A stretch of DNA of 64,000 nucleotides from Impatiens glandulifera (lineage: Eukaryota > Streptophyta > Magnoliopsida > Ericales > Balsaminaceae). Below, in pieces: positions 58,405 through 64,000 of this stretch. Numbering within the stretch: position 1 is the stretch's first letter; each line of letters begins with the position of its first letter. The stretch lies in contig NC_061862.1 in assembly GCF_907164915.1 (NCBI RefSeq), positions 8,171,505 to 8,235,504 on the forward strand. The letters are read 5' to 3'. Under the pieces are notes generated by a model. It did not search any database, was not told where the DNA came from, and worked only from the letters and a program-made list of their open reading frames with translations. The position numbers were made by a program, and so were the translations under genes.

Positions 58405-61025
58405 TTGTTTCAGGGTCATGCATTTCGGTCTAAAAAACGTCGGGGCTACTTACTAAAGAACAGTCACTATGATCTTGCATGACATGATCCACAAGGAGGT
58501 GGTAGTCTACATTGACGACATGATTGTGAAATCCAAAGATTGTCAGGGTCATATTCCTACTTAGACAAATTCTTGCAAAGAATTAAAAAATACCGTCTTC
58601 GGTTAAATCCAAAGAAATGTGCTTTCGGAGACACCGAAGGTAAGATGCTAGGATTTTTTATTACCCAACATGGAATAGAAATTGATCCCTCCAAAATCGA
58701 GGCAATTACGACTATGCCTACACCTCGAAATGAGAGAGAAGTCCGAGACTTCCTCGGCAAAATTCATTTCATTAGTCGGTTCATTATCTAACTGACTCTT
58801 ACTTGTGATCTTTTTTTAAGTTACTGAAAAATGATCAGAAATTCCAATGAGATGAAACTTGTCAACAAACATTTGAAAAAATCAAAGACTATCTAAAATC
58901 AAAGACTATCTAAAATCACTACCAGTCCTTATGTTACTAAGGCCCGATGTTCCTTTGATTTTCTATCTCATAGTGACAAACTCGACTATGGGCAACCTAT
59001 TGGCTCAAGAAAACAAGAGTAAGCTCGAAATCGTCGTCTACTACCTCAGCAAGATAATGACTGGGTACAAATTAAACTATTAGACACCCGAGAAAGTGTG
59101 TTGGACACTTGCATGGGTCACCAAAAGACTAAGACATTATATGCAAGCCCACCATATCAAGTTGGTATCCCGGTTGGATCCAATCCATTATTTATTTCAG
59201 CAAATGCTCTTGTCTCCTAGACTCACTAAATGAATGATGATGATTTCTAAATACGATATCACCTATATGGTTCATAAATCTGTTAAAGGAAGCATTGTTG
59301 CAGACTTCCTGGTAGATCAACCTATCACAGTCGAGCCTTCTTTTGAACTCGACTTTCCTAATGACACCATAATGTCTATTTCTTCAGACACGTGGAAGCT
59401 AATGTTTGATGGAGCTTCGTCCAAACATGGCTATGGAATTGGAATTCTCTTGATAGATCCCAAGGGAACATACAATCACATCTCTATTAAGTTAGTGTAT
59501 TTTGTAACCAACAATGAAGTTGAGTATGAAGCATGTCTCTCAGGTCTCAAAATCGCATACGAAAGAGGAGCAACCAAACTAGACGTAGTTGTCGACTATA
59601 ACCTGGTTATAACCCAGGTCAACGGAACATGGAAAGTACGAGGAAAATCTCAAACCCTATCACACTTGCCTACTCCAGTTTATCGTCAAGTTCGATCACG
59701 TGTCTTTTGTATACGCGCCTAGAAGCCAAAATTGCTTTGTCGATACTTTAGCTACGCTAACAGCTATGATCCAAATCCCTATTTGAATTAAGGTGAGACT
59801 TTTGAAAATATGGTAAAAACAAAAGCCCAACTTTGAAGTTGGAGTGGTAGCCTCCATTCAAGTGCCCATCAAACAATGGTTCGATATTCTTCAAAATTAC
59901 ATCGAGTATGGAGAATATCTGTCCCATTTCCGAGCTAAGGAACGAAGAGCCTTGCGCCAATATTCCACCACTATGCTTGGATAGCTAACAAGCTATACAA
60001 ACAATCTTTTGATGGTCAAAATATAATCTACGTCGATGGTCTCGAAGCATGACAGATCATAGAAGAAGTACACGTAGGAGTGTGTGGTCCACACATGAAT
60101 GAAGTAGCCCTTACCAAAAAAAATACTCCGTCTCGGATATTATTGGCAAAATATCGAACAAGAATGTGTCATCTATTTAAAAAACTGTCACCAATATCAG
60201 ATATATGATAATCTAAAACATACTCCAACATCTTTGTTGTAAAATATGACATCATCATGGCCCTTTTCTACATGGGGCATTGATGTCATCGGGAACTATT
60301 TCTCCAAATGGGTCGAGGCAGCATCCTATAAGGTTCTGAAATCTACTCAAGTGGAAAAGTTCATCCGTGTTAACAACATCGCTAGATACAGAGAGCCTCA
60401 TGCCCTTATTTTAGATAATGGAAGACACTTCTAGGGAAATGTTTTATCCTTACTCAAAGAGTTCAAGATTGAACACCATAAATCATCGCCCTATCGTCCC
60501 CAAACTAACGACGTGGTCGAAGCAGCTAACAAGAATGTGATTAGAATCATCAAGAAGATGACCGACACATACAAGAACTGCCATGAAAAGTTGTCATTTG
60601 CCTTATGGGGATACCGTATGACTACTCGAGCATCGATAGACGAAACTCCTTATTCTCTAGTACACGGTATGTATGTCGTACAACCTATCGAGATTGAAAT
60701 CCCTATATTGAAGAGTCCTTTTGGAATCTCATGTTGTTGAAGAAGACTAGGTAAAAGCTCATTATGACCAGTTGATGAAAGACCACATGTTAGATGCATT
60801 GTGCAAGACCCGGGCCTACCAAGAGCAAATAGCCGACACCTTTAATAGAAAGGTCAAACCCAAAAACCTAAAAGAAGGTGACTTGGTGTTCAAGGTAACT
60901 CGAGAACTGTTAGACCCTAGGGGAAAGTTCTGACCACGATGGGAAAGACTCTTCCTATTCAAGAAAGACCCTAGGTGAAGAGTTTATTGCTCCGAGAAGA
61001 CGCACTAAAACAATATTATGTGTAA
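58405..61025 (+). pseudogene. Ty3/gypsy pol (RT, RNase H, extra aRNH, integrase), decayed
   Basis: It begins abruptly in the reverse transcriptase: FRVMHFGLKNVGATY, then VVVYIDDMIVKSKD (about 58490-58540), YLDKFLQRIKKYRLRLNPKK with CAFG, and VRDFLGKIHFISRF. A degenerate RNase H/connection region follows (58800-59220). At 59390-59650 is an archaeal-type second RNase H (LMFDGASSKHGYGIGILLID ... NNEVEYEACLSGLKIA), a mark of the Tat/Ogre lineage. The integrase keeps WGIDVIG, LILDNGRHF and SSPYRPQTNDVVEAANKNV, but lacks about 20 residues between WGIDVIG and YFSKWVEAA. Pol ends with LVFKVTRELLDPRGKF near 60940. Many stops and frameshifts are present. The gag, protease and first RT half are missing to the left. 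Confidence 0.9.
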
Positions 61026-61039
61026 TATCAATACATGCA

Positions 61040-61912
61040 TATTAAGGCTCAAAACCAATCTTACTAGGATTACGACGACTCACAATCCAACCTTACTAAG
61101 ATTATGACGGTTCACAATCCAGCCTTACCAAGATTACGACAGCTCACAATCCAGCTTTACCAGGATTACGATGGCTCACAATCCAGCCTTACTAGGATTA
61201 CGACGGCTCACAATCCAGCCTTACCAGGATTATGACGGCTCACAATCCAGCCTTACAAGGATTACGATGGCTCACAATCCAGCCTTACCAAGATTACGAC
61301 GGCTCACAATCCAGCCTTACCAGGATTACGACGGCTCACGATCCAGCCTTACCAGGATTACGACGGCTCACGATCCAGCATTACTAGGATTACGACGGCT
61401 CACGATCCAGCATTACCAGGATTGCGACGACTCACGATCCAGAATTACCAGGATTACGATGGCTCACAATCCAGCCTTACCAAGATTACGACAACTCACA
61501 ATCCAACCTTACCAAGATTATGATGACTCTCAATCTAGCCTTACCAGTATTACGACGGCTCACAATCCAGCCTTACTAGGATTATGACGGCTCCTAATCT
61601 AGCCTTATCAGGATTACGACGGCTCACAATCCAGTCTTACCAGGATTAAGACAGATCACAATTCAGCCTTACCAAGATTATGACGGCTCACAATCCATAC
61701 TTATCAGGATTACAACGACTCACAATCCAGCCTTACCAGGATTATAATGACTCACGATCTAGCCTTACGAGGATTACGACGGCTCACAATCCAGCTTTAC
61801 CAGGATTATGATGGCTCACAATCTACCTTTATTAGGACTATGACCGCTCATAATCCAACCTTACCAGGACTTTGACGGCTCACAATCCAGCCTTACCATG
61901 ATTGAAACATGT
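61040..61912. repeat. 32-bp tandem array, about 27 copies
   Basis: The unit is GGCTCACAATCCAGCCTTAC followed by CAGGATTACGAC. Copies vary by single bases. Since 32 is not a multiple of three, a frame at 61171-61587 reads all three phases as a 32-residue repeat (MAHNPALLGLRRLTIQPYQD...), which I take as chance. The array lies between pol and the 3' LTR of the gypsy element. Tandem arrays in the untranslated parts are known for Tat/Ogre elements. Confidence 0.95.
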
Positions 61913-62794
61913 TTAGTCCTCAACCTCAAAATTGATTAGTCGATCTCTAGTATTGTATAACGTTAGAATCTCCACAAGTTAGTCCCTAGTTTGAGATGGA
62001 CTAATCGACCTCTATTTTTGTACAACTACGTCACATGAAGATATGGAGAACTACGCGAGACCTGATTCTTCCAAAGAAATAAAAAGAATATGTCAAGGAC
62101 AAAAGGAAGATACGTAGGCAGCCTTTATATAGGTTCGATATCAAACTCAATAAAAAATAAATAAATAAAGGAATAGCTATTCATAGTTCTGTTTAACATA
62201 AAGTCAAAAGATAATAGGAACATTGGTTCTTTCCACCTACCGATGACAAGAATTTTAAGAAATAAGTAGGGGCAAGATATAAAGAGCAGCTTTATTAAGC
62301 TAATAGTGATTAATCTCCCAATTACAACCCCAAGTTTCCAGAAAACTCTAATCGATGAATATTCTCAATAAGCTCATTTTCGTGCTCCGCGATTATCCAA
62401 ACAATTAACCCTCGATGGAAGGATTTTGAAAAAAAACTCCCGTGTAGGTTGAGGTATTGAAATCATCTGTTGATAAATATTTTCAATCATTGTTATGACA
62501 GAATTGTTATTATAATCCATCCTTAGTTGGGGTCCTGCCTTGTTCCCCAGTAAGCATAAGACTATTGTGATAGTCTATCCCCAAACAAGATTCAACTAGC
62601 GATCGAATCTCATACAACTTTCCCCATCTATGAGTCATTGTTATGATTCATCCATAGCATTTGCATGCCCTCCATATTTTATCCTTCCACCTTATTATAA
62701 GTTAGGGGTACAAATTTCAAGATGTTCATTCCTCGAATCTATATTTTCTATAAACAAGTTTGTTTTACTCAAACTCGATTCGAGAGCGACATTT
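61913..62794 (+). mobile_element. gypsy 3' untranslated region before the LTR
   Basis: Non-coding. It includes GATACGTAGGCAGCC near 62110, a phrase common in the 3' regions of plant Tat-like elements, and a purine-rich AAGTAGGGGCAAGA near 62267. The expected polypurine tract directly before 62795 is poor (CGAGAGCGACATTT). The plus frame at 62630-62869 crosses the LTR border and is not a gene. Confidence 0.6.
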
Positions 62795-64000
62795 TGTAAG
62801 CATAAAAATTTGACATACCCTATTTACAAAAATATTATTATTTTTAATAATATTAATATAATATTTTGAATTTTTAAATTCAAAATAACCCAAAGATGGA
62901 ATTAAAACCAAATTAAGGGTTAATTATTGTCATAATTAAACCCTAATTACGAATTGAATTTATTTAATTAGTATTTTAAACATAAATTAGGTTTAAATTA
63001 TGGCTTAAAACAATTAAATATATACCCCAAAATTCCCAAAAATACCAAAAAAACTAAAATATAAACATAAATTTTATTATGATTCTAGAAATATTTTTTT
63101 GTGGAATTTTTGGTAAAGAAAAATGCTTAAATTGGATTAAAAATTAATTTCAAATAACTTTTTATTAAAAATTAAACTGATAATCTAGTGTAGCTGAAAT
63201 TATGTTTAATAGGTTGCAGCAAGATTCTCACCCATCAGATCAGCCTGAATTTTGATCCAGCGCCCAAGAACGCACCACACAACCCGTTGTAACGAAGCTA
63301 GCGCGCGCCTGCCACACCAAATCAACTAACGGGATAAGCTAATCCCGTTAGCCTAATCACTGACGGACTACATGGAACGCTTAACGGAGCCACAAAACAA
63401 CGCTGTTTTGGGTCGTCTTCTTCGTCGTGTCAGACGCTCGTCGGAATCGCGACGCTCGTCTACGCGTTTCTTCTAAAAAGTATAGCTCCTTCATTTCTCA
63501 ACCTTATCCGATGATTTTTTCACCCTTATCTTCGTCTTATCATCACCAACAATAACCATATACCTAGGTTGGCTACATTGCCCTAGAAATAGGTTTCCAC
63601 GATTGAAGATAATATTATGGATAGAATTTCCGATTATTCCATTAGTTAGAAATACCCTAAAAATAATTAACCCCCTCTAAAAAATATAAAGTTGTAAACG
63701 ACATGAGTTAAAGGGTTGGAGGACAGTAGCTAAAAGTAAGACAAAAGCCAAAAGTAGGGCTAAAGACCAACCTAAAAGCAGGGCCAGTTAGACTAGAGAC
63801 AAGATCCTTTCGCATATCGTGACACTTTCTTTTTAGTCTCGCTATCAATATGAGGTCCTATCATATACCGCTTAATAACTTTTTGGATTTACGAATCTGC
63901 ACCTTTCCTGAGAGCTTGAATTAAGATATTTATCATCAATTTGAAGTTGAATTCATCTACCTTCGATCGACCTAATCAACTATAAATACTCCTTAATGCT
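62795..64000 (+). repeat. 3' LTR of the gypsy element (runs off the window)
   Basis: It starts TGTAAGCATAAAAATTTGAC and is homologous, in inverted orientation, to 19062 downward to about 18100. Shared landmarks are the AT-rich AATAATATTA... start, TCTAGAAATATTTTTT, CTAACGGGATAAGCTAATCC against CTAACGGGATGGACTAACCT, and the TATA box. The full LTR is probably about 3.3 kb, judging from the solo LTR. Confidence 0.85.
63981..63987 (+). promoter_or_regulatory. LTR TATA box
   Basis: TATAAAT within CTATAAATACTCC, the counterpart of 18101-18107 in the solo LTR. Confidence 0.6.

Noticed and set aside
61171..61587. 138-codon plus-strand repeat ORF
   Set aside because: It is a translation of the 32-bp array; the repeat length is not a codon multiple, so coding selection is unlikely.
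61040..61912. CRISPR array
   Set aside because: Continuous tandem repeat with no unique spacers, in a plant genome beside gypsy pol.

Overview
The window is nuclear DNA from a flowering plant, most likely a eudicot. It is AT-rich, the host genes carry GT-AG introns, and the encoded families are plant-specific: NAC factors, a BOI-type RING ligase and a plastid-targeted tetrapyrrole enzyme. Most of the 64 kb is transposon-derived or gene-poor. I cannot name the species from sequence alone.

Host genes. (1) A NAC1-type transcription factor lies on the minus strand at 3870-4939. It has three exons and a miR164 target site in its last exon. (2) A tRNA-His(GTG) gene is at 9084-9155, minus strand. 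(3) A complete five-exon porphobilinogen deaminase gene (HEMC) is at 10457-12135, minus strand. (4) A two-exon BOI-type RING ubiquitin ligase is at 42444-43412, plus strand. (5) A second NAC gene, of the JUB1/ANAC042-like type, is at 53733-54616, minus strand, with one intron. They form no operon or shared pathway. Possible links are only thematic: NAC1 with auxin and root development, and BOI and JUB1-like NACs with stress, hormone and senescence control.

Transposon layers. 1-1952: 5' part of a copia element (gag to integrase, minus strand), cut by the window edge. 2800-3230: tail of a LINE. 14620-19519: a coiled-coil reading frame split by a copia-type solo LTR (target duplication GAAGC), which is itself split by a 3.3 kb gypsy solo LTR (target duplication GAGTT). 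19557-26345: a 5'-truncated LINE interrupted by a two-LTR Tork-type copia element (19753-24529, target duplication AAATC) whose capsid region is deleted. 26375-27430: six tandem copies of a ~188 bp unit. 27480-29690: a decayed MULE transposase. 29880-35640: a duplicated non-coding block, one copy of which is interrupted by the 3' end of an LTR element (30453-34457) carrying an extra degenerate ORF between pol and the LTR. 36974-37879: a large MITE with TAA target duplication. 58405-64000: a decayed Ty3/gypsy element with an extra RNase H, a 32-bp tandem array and a 3' LTR. That LTR is of the same family as the solo LTR at 15718-19062, in the opposite orientation.

Regions 5.0-9.0, 37.9-41.8, 43.4-53.7 and 54.6-58.4 kb hold no gene I can support. 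No new molecular system is evident. The most informative observations are the doubly nested solo LTRs with exact target duplications and a restored reading frame, the extra ORF and palindrome-rich LTR of the 30-34 kb element, the several tandem arrays tied to transposons, and the miR164 site.
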